Assembly (NCBI GenBank): GCA_016212275.1
Contig: JACRGR010000077.1
Coordinates: forward strand, 1-41,506
DNA from: Nitrospinota bacterium
GTDB lineage: Bacteria > Nitrospinota_A > UBA7883 > JACRGQ01
Length of the DNA: 41,506 nucleotides
Reading direction: 5' to 3'
Both the position numbers and the translations under genes were made by a program. Under the pieces are notes generated by a model, which was not told where the DNA came from, searched no databases, and was given only the letters and a program-made list of their open reading frames with translations. Positions 14,834-25,929 of this stretch are shown here, in pieces (positions within the stretch are counted from its first letter, which is position 1; every line of letters starts with the position of its first letter).

Positions 14834-16996
14834 CTAGCCGATGAAGCGGCGGATGCGCGGCAAAAGATCCTTCATGTCCACCGGCTTGGCGGAGAAGTCG
14901 TCCGCCCCGATCCCCAGCGCGCGGTCCCGCGTTTCCATGCTGTTGTCGGCGGTGAGTATGATGACCGGGATGGCGGCGAGTTTCGGGTTTTGCTTGAGGC
15001 GGGCGATCAATTCCAATCCGTCCATCTCCGGCATCCGAACATTGCTGATGACCAGGTGAACATGCCGCTCCGCCAGCGTGCGCAAGGCCCAATTGCCGTC
15101 CCGCGCTTCCAATATTTCGATGTCCAGCGCGGCGAGGTGGCGGCTGAGAAGGACGCGGGCCGCCTCCTCGTCGTCCACGATGAGCACGCGCGGCCGGGCG
15201 AAGGGAAGCTGTATCCTGAATAGGCTCCCGCGCCCCTCCGCCGATTCCACGGTGACGGAGCCGCCGTGCGCGGCTATTATCTCGCGGCTGAGCGGCAGGC
15301 CCAAGCCGGTGCCGGGCTCGTTGGCGGTGCCGGGGGTGGAGGTGTGTTCCTCGAAGGCGAACACCGATTTCAACCGGTCTGGCGGGATGCCCACGCCAGA
15401 ATCGGCCACGGCGATGGTCGGATTCTTGTCCGGCATCATGTATATCCGCACGTTCCCGCCGCTCCCGGTGAACTTGAGCGCGTTGGAGACGATGTTTTGC
15501 AATACCTCGGCGATAAGCGATTCATCGGCGTATATCCGGCTATTGGCCGGCATGTCGTTGATGATGCGGATCCCCTTGTTGGCGGCGAAGTGCTCGTTGT
15601 TCGCCACCACGCGCGAAACGATGTGGCAGGCGTCGGTGAACTTCATCCGCGGAACTATCTTGCCGGTCTTTATCCGGCTGACGTTGAGCAGGTCCTCGAT
15701 GAGCCACAGCATCTTGTCGCCGGATTCCGCGGCATAGCCCAGGAGCCGGCGGGAATCTTCGGAGATAAATTCGTCTTTGCGGTTCGTGACGAGCTTTATG
15801 AAGCCGAGCATGACGCCGAGCGGCCCCTTGAGGTCGTGCGAGACCAGCGAGACGAATTTGTCTTTCAGCCTTGTTGCTTCCTCCGCGGCGTTTTTGGCCT
15901 TTATCAGTTCCTCTTCGGCCATCTTGCGCGCGGTGACGTCTATCATGAACCCGCGCAGGGCCGCCGGGTTGCCCGCGCCGTCCACCAGCACCGATGCGAG
16001 GTCCCGCACCCACACGGTGCGCCCGTCCGCCGCCACCATCCGGTACTCCAGCGAGTAATCCTCCTTCCGCGCCGCGTGGTGCAGGCAGGCCTGCGGCACC
16101 CATCCGCCGTCCTCCGGGTGGAGGTGCGCGGTCCAGAACCCCTCCTTGAGCCATTCTTCCATCGGGAAGCCGAGCATTTTTTCAGCATGCCGGCTTACAT
16201 AGGTGAACCTGCTGGGAGAGAGTTCCATTTCCCACGCGACCAGCAACCCCCCTTCCACCAGTATCCGGTAGCGCTCTTCGCTCCGGCGCAGGGCCTCTTC
16301 CGCGCTCCGCCGGTCGGAGATGTCGCGCAGGATGATGACGTAATAAATTTTCGAGACGATGATGCACTCCGATATGGTCAGCTCCACCGCGATCCGTTCG
16401 CCGGTTTTTTTCACCGCTTCGGTGCCGATGGCCTCCTGGTCCGCTGAGCCATCCCATCCGCCCAGGAAGGAGATATAGCCTTCCACCAGCACTTTGAAGT
16501 GGTCCGACGGTATGATGGTGGACACGTTTTGCCCGGTCAATTCCATTCCCTTGTAGCCCAACATCCGGTGGGCCGCCTTGTTGGCCGTTTGGATGCCCCC
16601 CTTGGTGTCTATGCGGATGATGCCGTCGGCGGACGATTCGAGCACCGAAAAGTTCTCGGCCTCCGAGGCGGCCAGTTTCGCGGTTCTGCTCCGCACCTGC
16701 TCTTCCAGCGAGGCGGTGAGGGATCGCAGTTCTTCCTCGGTGTTCGCCTGTTTTTCCAAAGCGGTCAGCATCCGCTTGTACACGAGGAGATAATTGAGCG
16801 GGAAAAGAACCAGCGCCAGCAGTACCAGGTCCAACGCGCCGGAGGCGAAGGGGGAGGTGATATTCAGAACGTAAAGCAGGGACATGATGATGCTCTCCGC
16901 CGCCAGCACCGGCAGGGTGAGGAGGAAGAACAGCCTCAAGATTCCCGACGGATGCCTTCCCGGCGCGGGAGCGCGTCTATCTTTAATACCGTCCAT
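14834..16996 (-). CDS. Hybrid histidine kinase with PAS domains and an atypical (Asn) receiver
   Basis: A 720-residue membrane sensor kinase. Two membrane helices (about 19-43 and 54-74) are followed by a coiled coil, two PAS/PAC domains (about 115-230 and 240-360), HisKA with the phospho-His387 in SHDLKGP, and an ATPase domain with N505, DSGVGI (532-537) and GTGLGL (562-567). The C-terminal receiver (602-719) has D608/D609, T682 and K704. The phospho-acceptor position reads SNVRMPEMDG, so Asn652 replaces Asp; the codon is AAT. The receiver should therefore not accept phosphate from His387 in the usual way. The ATG overlaps the end of the upstream degenerate-receiver/TPR gene by 14 nt, so the two form one unit. 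An unlinked response regulator is the likely output. Confidence 0.95.
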   Translation of the reverse strand: MDGIKDRRAPAPGRHPSGILRLFFLLTLPVLAAESIIMSLLYVLNITSPFASGALDLVLLALVLFPLNYLLVYKRMLTALEKQANTEEELRSLTASLEEQVRSRTAKLAASEAENFSVLESSADGIIRIDTKGGIQTANKAAHRMLGYKGMELTGQNVSTIIPSDHFKVLVEGYISFLGGWDGSADQEAIGTEAVKKTGERIAVELTISECIIVSKIYYVIILRDISDRRSAEEALRRSEERYRILVEGGLLVAWEMELSPSRFTYVSRHAEKMLGFPMEEWLKEGFWTAHLHPEDGGWVPQACLHHAARKEDYSLEYRMVAADGRTVWVRDLASVLVDGAGNPAALRGFMIDVTARKMAEEELIKAKNAAEEATRLKDKFVSLVSHDLKGPLGVMLGFIKLVTNRKDEFISEDSRRLLGYAAESGDKMLWLIEDLLNVSRIKTGKIVPRMKFTDACHIVSRVVANNEHFAANKGIRIINDMPANSRIYADESLIAEVLQNIVSNALKFTGSGGNVRIYMMPDKNPTIAVADSGVGIPPDRLKSVFAFEEHTSTPGTANEPGTGLGLPLSREIIAAHGGSVTVESAEGRGSLFRIQLPFARPRVLIVDDEEAARVLLSRHLAALDIEILEARDGNWALRTLAERHVHLVISNVRMPEMDGLELIARLKQNPKLAAIPVIILTADNSMETRDRALGIGADDFSAKPVDMKDLLPRIRRFIG

Positions 16997-18545
16997 CCAG
17001 CGCCTCCAGGGCTTCCTTCACTTCGCGGAAATCCGGGTCGAATTTCAGCGCGGACTGGTATGATCTCCGCGCCAGCGCGGTATTTCCCATGTGGCGGTAG
17101 GCCGTCGCCAGGTTGAAGTGCAGGCCGGGGTCGTCCGGGTTGAGCCGCAGGGCTTTTTGGTAGTACCCCACGGCCAATTCGTGCCGGTCCAACTGGCGCG
17201 AGCAGATGCCCAGGAAATTGTACAGCCGCGGGTCGGACGGGTTCACTTCCGCCGCCTTTTCGAACAGGGTGATCGCCTCGCCGAACATTCCCTGCCGGAC
17301 GTATATCTCGGCGGCGGTGCATAGCGTTATCTGGTTTTCCGGGTCGTACTTGAGCGCTTTTTGGAGCGAGAAGCGGGCTTTTTCGGTTTCGCCGTCTATC
17401 AGGTACACCTCGAACAGGCTTACCCAGTCCTCGGCGTTGTCCGGCGTTATGTCTATGGCCAGCGCCATGATGTCGCGCGCTTCCTCGTACCTCCCCAGTT
17501 TTTTATACACGATGATGAGGTCGTTGTACGCCGCCATCAGGAGAGGGTATATTTCGATCGCTTTTTTGAATTCGCCGGTGGCCTGCTCCAGCCGTCCGTT
17601 GTCCCCGGTCGCCTCTCCCTCCCGCGCATACGCCTTGCCCAGGCCCACATGCAGTTTCGCCCGCAGGCGGTTTTCGTCGTCCGGGTTGTACGAGCTTATC
17701 GCGTTGAGGAAATAGGTTTCCGCCGTCCTGAAGTCCCCCTCGTGCAGGTACGCCTCGCCGATCTTCAGCAGGATGAAAGCGGAGGCGGGGTCGGTGGATA
17801 GCATTACTTTCAACTCGTCGAGTTCCTCGCGCGATTTTCCGGTCTTTTTGTACCCCAGCACCAGCAGGCGGTGCGCCTCGTCGCACTCCGGGTTCAATTT
17901 CGTGGCCGCTTTTGCGCAGGGGATCATGGAATCGAATTTATTGCACCCCATGTAGATCCTGGCCAGGCTCAGGTAGGTGAGGTAATGCCACGGCGCGTAT
18001 TTTTTGTAATGGAGCACCTTCGCGGCGGACTCGATGTAGATGCTTTCAAGCAGGGAGGGGAAGTTGACGGTTTTTTTTCCCGCCGCGAGCGTTTGCATCA
18101 GTTGTTCTATCCGCCCTTTGCGCCTCCCGTCTTCCTCGTTGACCAGAAGGGTGTTGATGGCGGTAAGCGTTTCCCGGAGGGTTTGGGCGGTCACGGGCTG
18201 GTTGATGACGAACGCCGTTTTCGGCATGCGGGCGCCGTTGGCTTTTTCGGTTGCCCGGTCCCCGTAGATGATGAAAGGGATGGAAGGATTGAGTTCCTTT
18301 TCGCCGAGCATTGTCAACAGTTCGAGGCCCGTGCCGCGTTTTATTTCGTTGTCCGCGATGATCAGGTCGTAAAAGTGCCCTTTGGGATGGTCGGAAAGCA
18401 CCAGGACGATGGAGCCTTGGCTGGGAGCTTCTTCTGAGATGTTGAGGGCGAATGTGCTGTCGAAATCCGTGAAAGGAATTTTTTTCAGCGCGTCGCGGAT
18501 CAGTTTCCTGTCGCCCGGCCGTTCACTGGCAATAAGTACTCTCAT
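16983..18545 (-). CDS. Degenerate receiver domain fused to TPR repeats
   Basis: A 520-residue protein. Residues 1-130 have the receiver fold pattern, with a candidate acceptor D65 in LIIADNEI. The usual acidic pair is S7/E8 and the conserved Lys is Gln116 (INQPV), so phosphorylation is doubtful. The rest (about 140-520) is helical and contains TPR units, clearest at the end (for example AVGYYQKALRLNPDDPGLHFNLATAYRHMGN). Such receiver-TPR proteins usually act as scaffolds. The gene precedes and overlaps the hybrid kinase, suggesting the two work together in signalling or in organising a complex. AGAGGGGA precedes the ATG. Confidence 0.85.
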   Translation of the reverse strand: MRVLIASERPGDRKLIRDALKKIPFTDFDSTFALNISEEAPSQGSIVLVLSDHPKGHFYDLIIADNEIKRGTGLELLTMLGEKELNPSIPFIIYGDRATEKANGARMPKTAFVINQPVTAQTLRETLTAINTLLVNEEDGRRKGRIEQLMQTLAAGKKTVNFPSLLESIYIESAAKVLHYKKYAPWHYLTYLSLARIYMGCNKFDSMIPCAKAATKLNPECDEAHRLLVLGYKKTGKSREELDELKVMLSTDPASAFILLKIGEAYLHEGDFRTAETYFLNAISSYNPDDENRLRAKLHVGLGKAYAREGEATGDNGRLEQATGEFKKAIEIYPLLMAAYNDLIIVYKKLGRYEEARDIMALAIDITPDNAEDWVSLFEVYLIDGETEKARFSLQKALKYDPENQITLCTAAEIYVRQGMFGEAITLFEKAAEVNPSDPRLYNFLGICSRQLDRHELAVGYYQKALRLNPDDPGLHFNLATAYRHMGNTALARRSYQSALKFDPDFREVKEALEALDGRY

Positions 18546-18592
18546 ATTCCCCTCTTGGCGGCCTGGCTGGCTACCTTTTCCCTCCGGTTTTC

Positions 18593-18621
18593 ATTCTACA
18601 CCCTCCGGCGCGGATTGTGAA
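18593..18621 (-). promoter_or_regulatory. Promoter of the receiver-TPR/hybrid-kinase operon
   Basis: Minus-strand TTCACA (18621-18616), a 17-nt spacer, then TAGAAT (18598-18593); each box matches 5 of 6 consensus bases. It gives a leader of about 41 nt containing a good ribosome binding site. This separates the operon from the glycosyltransferase upstream. Confidence 0.55.
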
Positions 18622-18638
18622 AAGCCGGCAATGCGCCC

Positions 18639-19388
18639 TTACGGGCGGTGCAGGGAGCGCAGGCGGTCGTATTTGGTATAGGTGTGGAAAGCGCTCAGCG
18701 CGCACAGGATGAGGCCCGGCACGCCATCCAAAAAACCGAGTTTGATAACATACATTTTGAGAAACGTGAACACGGGGCGCGCGGTCAGGTCCATCCAGCT
18801 TGCCCGTTTGCCCGCCTTGAAGGCCTCTTCGGCCCCCACCCGCGTAAAGTGGTCTATGGTGCGGAAGTGGTCGTGTATCGAATCGAACGAAAGATGGTAC
18901 AGGTCGCCGTTGAGGTTTTCCACGCGGCCGTCCACCGCCAGAGCGTCGTGCGGATCCACGCCGCCCCAGCGGGCGCGGGACTTTTTCACCAGCCGCACCT
19001 TGCGCGCGGGGTACCACCCGCAATGGTTGATCCACCGGTTGATGTAGAACACGCGCCGGGGCATGGCGTAGCCGTCCGCCGACGGATTATGCAATACGCG
19101 GAGGATGTCTTCCCGCAATCCGGGCGAGACGCGCTCGTCGGCGTCCAGCGAGATCACCCACTCATGGGACGCCTGTTCCAGCGCGAAGTTCTTTTGCCTG
19201 ACGTGGCCTGGCCAGTCGCGCTCGATGACGCGGACATTCGGGAAACTATTCGCTATCTCGCGGGTGCGGTCGGCGCTGTGGGAATCCACCACCACTATCT
19301 CGTCCACCCAGCCTAGGCTTTGCAGGCAGTCGCCTATCTTGTCTTCCTCGTTGAAGGCGATGACGGCGGCGGATATTTTTGGCGTCAC
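18639..19388 (-). CDS. Family-2 glycosyltransferase, WaaE/KdtX-like (LPS core)
   Basis: A 249-residue GT-A glycosyltransferase. Near the N-terminus are ISAAVIAFNEE and VDEIVVVDSHSADRT; next are PGHVRQKNFAL and the DADERV metal-binding motif. The C-terminal half (NHCGWYPARKVRLV, GGVDPHDAL) is characteristic of the WaaE/KdtX branch, which adds sugar to the lipopolysaccharide inner core. GTG 19388 is preferred: it lies one base beyond the preceding Trm112-like gene's stop and directly before the first strand. An in-frame TTG at 19442 would overlap that gene by 53 nt. The acceptor is inferred from the family. The short stem CGCCC-TTAC-GGGCG overlaps the stop codon. Confidence 0.88.
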   Translation of the reverse strand: MTPKISAAVIAFNEEDKIGDCLQSLGWVDEIVVVDSHSADRTREIANSFPNVRVIERDWPGHVRQKNFALEQASHEWVISLDADERVSPGLREDILRVLHNPSADGYAMPRRVFYINRWINHCGWYPARKVRLVKKSRARWGGVDPHDALAVDGRVENLNGDLYHLSFDSIHDHFRTIDHFTRVGAEEAFKAGKRASWMDLTARPVFTFLKMYVIKLGFLDGVPGLILCALSAFHTYTKYDRLRSLHRP

Positions 19389-19389
19389 G

Positions 19390-19587
19390 TCACCGGGGTT
19401 TGGCGGGCTTGAGTTGGTCGTCCAGCGGTATCGCCTCGTCAATCAGCATCACCGGGATCTCGTCCCGGATCTCGTACAGCAAACGGCAGTGGGCGCAGAC
19501 GAGGCCGTCTTCCTTGTCCGTCAGTTTGAGTTCCCCCTTGCATTTGGGGCACGCCAATATGTCCAGCAGTTCCTTGTCTATCGCCAT
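19390..19587 (-). CDS. Trm112 family protein
   Basis: A 65-residue zinc-ribbon-like protein: the N-terminal part reads LLDILACPKCKGEL, followed by CAHCRLLYEIRDEIPVML. This is the standard bacterial Trm112 length and signature (CPxCxG, CxxC, IPVML). Eukaryotic and archaeal Trm112 activates methyltransferases; the bacterial role is poorly defined. It is often next to envelope or LPS genes, as here beside a WaaE-like gene. AGGGGAAAGA precedes the ATG. Confidence 0.92.
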   Translation of the reverse strand: MAIDKELLDILACPKCKGELKLTDKEDGLVCAHCRLLYEIRDEIPVMLIDEAIPLDDQLKPAKPR

Positions 19588-19598
19588 TCTTTCCCCTT

Positions 19599-20264
19599 TT
19601 AGTTGTTGGCCGCCCTCGCCAGGCCGATCCCCGTCACGCTGATGCGGGATGCCGCCATGGCATCGTAGGCGAATTGGTCCGCTTCCATTTCCTGAGGCAG
19701 GTCGAATTGATCCGCGCTCCTGAGTTTAAGAGCCGAGTGGTTCAGCGCCGCGTGTCCCATTTCGTGGAAGAGCACAAATGCCAGCGCCGATCGGTAGGCG
19801 CTTTCGCCGCCCCATGCCGCCGATGAATTCTTCAGTCCGCCGATGAAATCGCCGGAGAGGTATATGGAGCGGTACAGGGTGTAAGCGCGTGGCTTCATCC
19901 CCGTGCACAGATACACCGCGATGCGGTCTTCGGCGCGCGGGGGATGATCGCGCAGTTCCACCGCGCGCACCGGGGGGGTGATGTCGGTGCGGGTCTCCAT
20001 GTAGGGATTCACGGCCCGGATGATCTCCGCCACGTCGTCGGCGAACGGGGATCGGGACGAAACGCACTGTTGCTCTTCGGGCAGGTTTTTATGCGTCTGC
20101 AATTCCAATTTTTCCAGAGACTTTTTTTCGGCCCAACTGACGTTGACGCTCACGTTTTTGTCTCCCACCGCCACCTGTCCGTGGGTGCCGCCGCCGCAAG
20201 CGGTGAATAGCGCGGCCCCCGCGCAAAGCGCCCAGGTGCGCGCGGAAGGAAAATGAAATCCCAT
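19599..20264 (-). CDS. Putative HExxH zinc-metallopeptidase lipoprotein
   Basis: About 221 residues. The signal region ends FTACGGG, a plausible though non-ideal lipobox (Phe at -3). The zinc motif HEMGHAALNH is followed by E-x3-D in EMEADQFAYDAM, a gluzincin-like arrangement. Identity beyond a metallopeptidase-like fold is not recognised. ATG 20264 is chosen because a promoter places transcription start about 2 nt before it; in-frame starts at 20282 and 20300 lie upstream of or inside that promoter. It is first in a run with the Trm112-like gene (11-nt gap) and the glycosyltransferase, so envelope maintenance is a possible role. Confidence 0.72.
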   Translation of the reverse strand: MGFHFPSARTWALCAGAALFTACGGGTHGQVAVGDKNVSVNVSWAEKKSLEKLELQTHKNLPEEQQCVSSRSPFADDVAEIIRAVNPYMETRTDITPPVRAVELRDHPPRAEDRIAVYLCTGMKPRAYTLYRSIYLSGDFIGGLKNSSAAWGGESAYRSALAFVLFHEMGHAALNHSALKLRSADQFDLPQEMEADQFAYDAMAASRISVTGIGLARAANN

Positions 20265-20272
20265 ATCCCAAA

Positions 20273-20300
20273 ATTCTACCATTCCGCGAGGGCGCATCAA
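20273..20300 (-). promoter_or_regulatory. Promoter of the HExxH lipoprotein gene (near-leaderless)
   Basis: Minus-strand TTGATG (20300-20295), a 16-nt spacer and TAGAAT (20278-20273). The expected start is 20266, two bases before the ATG at 20264. Confidence 0.45.
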
Positions 20301-20434
20301 AATTTCCTGTTCGGGGGTTCCGCGGTGTAGAATGAATTAAGGAACAAAGGCGAAAATGCCTGTTTGAAATGCCGGGCCGGTGTGGCAGGATAGTGCCGGA
20401 CCGGCGGCAAGGCAAGGTTTGTGGAGATGCGTTG

Positions 20435-22867
<2,433 letters not shown>

Positions 22868-22890
22868 AACCTGAAAAGACCGATACGTTC

Positions 22891-25218
22891 TTGACTGGGG
22901 GAGAAGTTAACGCAAGCGCACGGCTCTTTGGGAGCCGCTGTCTCTACGCCGTGCTTGCGTTCTGCCTTCTCGTCGGCGCCGGCGCTCCCCCGTCCGCCGC
23001 GTTCGATCTCGAAAAGCCGATCAAGGACATCCGCGTCGAAGGGAACCAAAGGGCTAATACCAACACCATCCGCTTCTATATCCGGTCAAAGCAGGGGGAT
23101 AAATATTCCGTAAAGGAAACCCGGGACGACATCCGCCGGATATTCAACCTCGGCTACTTCGACGACATACGGCTGGAGGTTGAGGAAATGGCGGACGGGC
23201 TGGCGCTGGTGTACGTGGTGAAGGAAAAGCCGTTCATTAAATCGGTGACTGTCAAGGGAAACACCGAAATCCCCGAAAAAGACATGCTGGTGCTCATCAA
23301 CCTGAAGAAAGGTTCTTTCTACCAGCAACATGTGGTGCTGAAGGACATTCAGCGGATAAAGAAGAAATACCTTAAAAAGGGGTTCTATTTCACCGAGATC
23401 GCCACCACCTCGAAAGACGCGGGCAACAACCAGGTGGATGTGACCTACAACGTGCAGGAAAAACAAAAAGTGAAGATCGGCAGGGTGATCTTCCGCGGCA
23501 ACCGGTTTTTCGCCGACCACAAGCTTTTGGACCAGATGGAGAGCAAAGGCGCGAACTTCTGGACGATGTTCACCGATTCGGGCAACTACCAGAAAGAAAC
23601 GCTCAAGACCGACGTATTGCGGATCGAGGCGCTGTACCGGGACTTCGGGTTCATCAAGGCACGGCTGGAAGATCCCCGCGTGGAGGTGGATCGCGAGAAC
23701 GCCATTATCCTCATCACCATCGTCATCCATGAAGGGGACCAATACCGGGTAGGCGAGATCACGGCGGAAGGGGATAGCGTCCACACCGCAGAGGAGATAC
23801 TGGCAAAGGTACAGCTTAAAAAAGGGGAGCCGTTCAACCAATCCGAATTCCGCACCAGCCTTTTCGACATTACCGACCTGTACTCCAACGACGGCTATGC
23901 GTTCGCCAACGCGCTCCCGGATCTGAACGAGCACGCGGACACGAAGGTCGTGGACCTGCATGTGAAGGTGGATCCCGGCCAAATGGTGTACATCGGCAAG
24001 ATGAATTTCATGGGGAACACCAAGACCGCCGATAACGTCATCCGCCGCGAGTTCCGCCTGGTGGAAGGGGAGCGTTTCAGCGGCGAAAAGCTTAACCGCT
24101 CGCGCCAGCGGGTGCAGAACACCGGCTTTTTCGCCAACGTCGACATTGAGCAAAAGAGCGGCAGGGAACCCGGCATCCTCGATCTGGACGTGAACATGAA
24201 CGAGAAGGAGACCGGACAGATAAAGGCGGGGTTGGGGTACAGCTCACTGGAAAACCTGATGATCCAGGCGCAGATCACCGAGAACAACCTTATGGGGACC
24301 GGACGTTCGCTCTCGGTGGGGGCCGAGTCCTCCACGTTGCGGCAGGATTACTATATCGAGTTCATGGAGCCGCGCTTTAAGGACCGCGACATCTCGCTTG
24401 GGTTCAGCATTTACAGCAGGCAGTACGACTACATCAGCTACACCAGCAAGACGAAAGGAGGCGGGTTCACCTTCGGACGGGCATTGGGCGAATACACGAG
24501 CGCCTCGCTGGGATACCGGCTGGAAAACGTGGAAGTGGCCATCAACCGTTCCCTGATCACCCCGGGGGCGTTCCTCCAGGCGCAGGAAGGCACGCGCACC
24601 ACCAGTTCGGCGACATTGGCGGTGGCCAAAGACACGCGGGACAACACCTATAACCCCACCACTGGGTACCGCACGAATTTCGCGGCACAGCTTGCCGGCG
24701 GGCCGTTGGGCGGGGAGAGCGATTTCTACAAGTTGACGCTCGGCGGGAGCCGCTATTACCCGCTTCCCTTCGGCTTTATTTTGATGGGACACGGCGAAAT
24801 GAAGTATGCCGCGCCCTACGGCGGCCAGACCCTGCCGATATTCGAGCACCTGTTCCTGGGCGGTCCCACCTCCTTGCGGGGTTTCAACTTCTCGGACGTG
24901 GGCCCGCGCGACACGAACAGGGAAAGCATCGGCGGCGACTCGTCGCTGTTGTTTAACGTGGAGGTGAGCTACAATTTCACCAAAACGTTCGAGGGCGTGG
25001 TCTTTTACGACCGCGGCCAGGTGTATGGCCACGAGGGGGACCTGACCAAGACCACAAGCGACCGGTACGACCTCTCGAACATGCGGCACAGCGTGGGTTG
25101 GGGACTGCGGCTTACCACCCCCATGATGCCGATCTGGCTGGCGTGGGGGTTCAAGCTGGACCGGCAACCGGACGAAGGCGCGATGGAGTTCCACTTCACC
25201 ATGGGCCGGACGTTCTGA
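22891..25218 (+). CDS. bamA: Outer-membrane protein assembly factor BamA
   Basis: About 775 residues. A signal peptide (hydrophobic core CLYAVLAFCLLVGAGA, cleavage near SAA) is followed by five POTRA-like segments, starting IKDIRVEGNQRANTNTI and including SVTVKGNTEI and YIGKMNFMGN. A 16-strand barrel with LRGF in GPTSLRGFNF ends in Phe (GRTF). BamA folds and inserts outer-membrane barrels, including presumably the porin and second Omp85 protein in this window. The start is uncertain: no ATG precedes the signal peptide in frame. TTG 22891 gives a good basic n-region; GTG 22951 would remove it. It sits between clpC and skp. Confidence 0.95.
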   Translation: MTGGEVNASARLFGSRCLYAVLAFCLLVGAGAPPSAAFDLEKPIKDIRVEGNQRANTNTIRFYIRSKQGDKYSVKETRDDIRRIFNLGYFDDIRLEVEEMADGLALVYVVKEKPFIKSVTVKGNTEIPEKDMLVLINLKKGSFYQQHVVLKDIQRIKKKYLKKGFYFTEIATTSKDAGNNQVDVTYNVQEKQKVKIGRVIFRGNRFFADHKLLDQMESKGANFWTMFTDSGNYQKETLKTDVLRIEALYRDFGFIKARLEDPRVEVDRENAIILITIVIHEGDQYRVGEITAEGDSVHTAEEILAKVQLKKGEPFNQSEFRTSLFDITDLYSNDGYAFANALPDLNEHADTKVVDLHVKVDPGQMVYIGKMNFMGNTKTADNVIRREFRLVEGERFSGEKLNRSRQRVQNTGFFANVDIEQKSGREPGILDLDVNMNEKETGQIKAGLGYSSLENLMIQAQITENNLMGTGRSLSVGAESSTLRQDYYIEFMEPRFKDRDISLGFSIYSRQYDYISYTSKTKGGGFTFGRALGEYTSASLGYRLENVEVAINRSLITPGAFLQAQEGTRTTSSATLAVAKDTRDNTYNPTTGYRTNFAAQLAGGPLGGESDFYKLTLGGSRYYPLPFGFILMGHGEMKYAAPYGGQTLPIFEHLFLGGPTSLRGFNFSDVGPRDTNRESIGGDSSLLFNVEVSYNFTKTFEGVVFYDRGQVYGHEGDLTKTTSDRYDLSNMRHSVGWGLRLTTPMMPIWLAWGFKLDRQPDEGAMEFHFTMGRTF

Positions 25219-25256
25219 CGGCGCGGATGAAAATGTAAATTAAGGAGAATATAACT

Positions 25257-25808
25257 ATGTTGAAAAAGTGTTTTATGATCGCGGCTTTGTCCGTTGCCAT
25301 TTCCCTTCCGGCGTATGCGGCGGAGGTGAAGATCGGCGTTATCAACATGCACCGCGCCTTGAATGATACCGATGAGGGGAAGCGGGCTTCCGAAAAGTTG
25401 AATGCGAAGCTGAATGCCGAGGGCAAGAACCTGAAGGTGAAGTTTGATGAAGTGAAAAAGATGGAAGACGACCTGAACCAGCAGGGCTACATGCTCAGCG
25501 AGGCGGCCCGTGCCGAAAAGCAGGAAAAGCTCAAACGCGCCGCCCGCGATTTTGAAAAACTGCGGGATGACAAGCAGAAGGAGTTTATCGCGGAGTCCAA
25601 GGAATCCACCGAGCGGATCTTGCGGAAACTGATGGACATCGTGCGCGATTACGCCAAGGCGGAGGGATATGTGGCCATCTTTGATTCAAGCGCTCCGGCA
25701 CAGGCGCTCACCGGCGGCGTGGTATGGGCCGACCCGAAGGCCGACATCACCGGCAAGGTGATAGACCTGTATAACGCCTCCGGCGCCAAAGCCCCCGATA
25801 AGCAATAG
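25257..25808 (+). CDS. Periplasmic chaperone, Skp/OmpH family
   Basis: A 183-residue secreted protein with signal peptide ending PAYAAE, the conserved start KIGVINMHRAL, a long charged coiled coil (about 45-125) and the C-terminal strand region GYVAIFDSSAPAQAL. Skp holds unfolded outer-membrane proteins and delivers them to BamA, encoded just upstream; bamA-skp is a widely conserved order. AAGGAG lies 9 nt before the ATG. Confidence 0.95.
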   Translation: MLKKCFMIAALSVAISLPAYAAEVKIGVINMHRALNDTDEGKRASEKLNAKLNAEGKNLKVKFDEVKKMEDDLNQQGYMLSEAARAEKQEKLKRAARDFEKLRDDKQKEFIAESKESTERILRKLMDIVRDYAKAEGYVAIFDSSAPAQALTGGVVWADPKADITGKVIDLYNASGAKAPDKQ

Positions 25809-25842
25809 AACTTAGTCCAGCCTGCGAATGCACTAAAAGGCA

Positions 25843-25905
25843 TCCTCCCCTTTTTGAGGGGAGGAAAGAGGAGGGGGTTTTATCAAACCACCCCTTCCTC
25901 CCGTC
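25843..25905. repeat. Compound palindrome between convergent genes
   Basis: TCCTCCCCT-TTTTG-AGGGGAGGA (25843-25865) is a perfect 9-bp stem. It is followed by an imperfect stem built on GGGGTTT-TATC-AAACCA plus CCCC (about 25873-25894) and C-rich flank. It fills the gap between skp and the convergent hydrolase. Form suggests a dispersed REP/MITE-like element that may also terminate transcription. Confidence 0.6.
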
Positions 25906-25929
25906 CTTGTATAGGGATGGGATAGTGCT

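Noticed and set aside
19389..19442. Longer glycosyltransferase starting at TTG 19442
   Set aside because: It would overlap the Trm112-like gene by 53 nt and add residues absent from the family's normal start.
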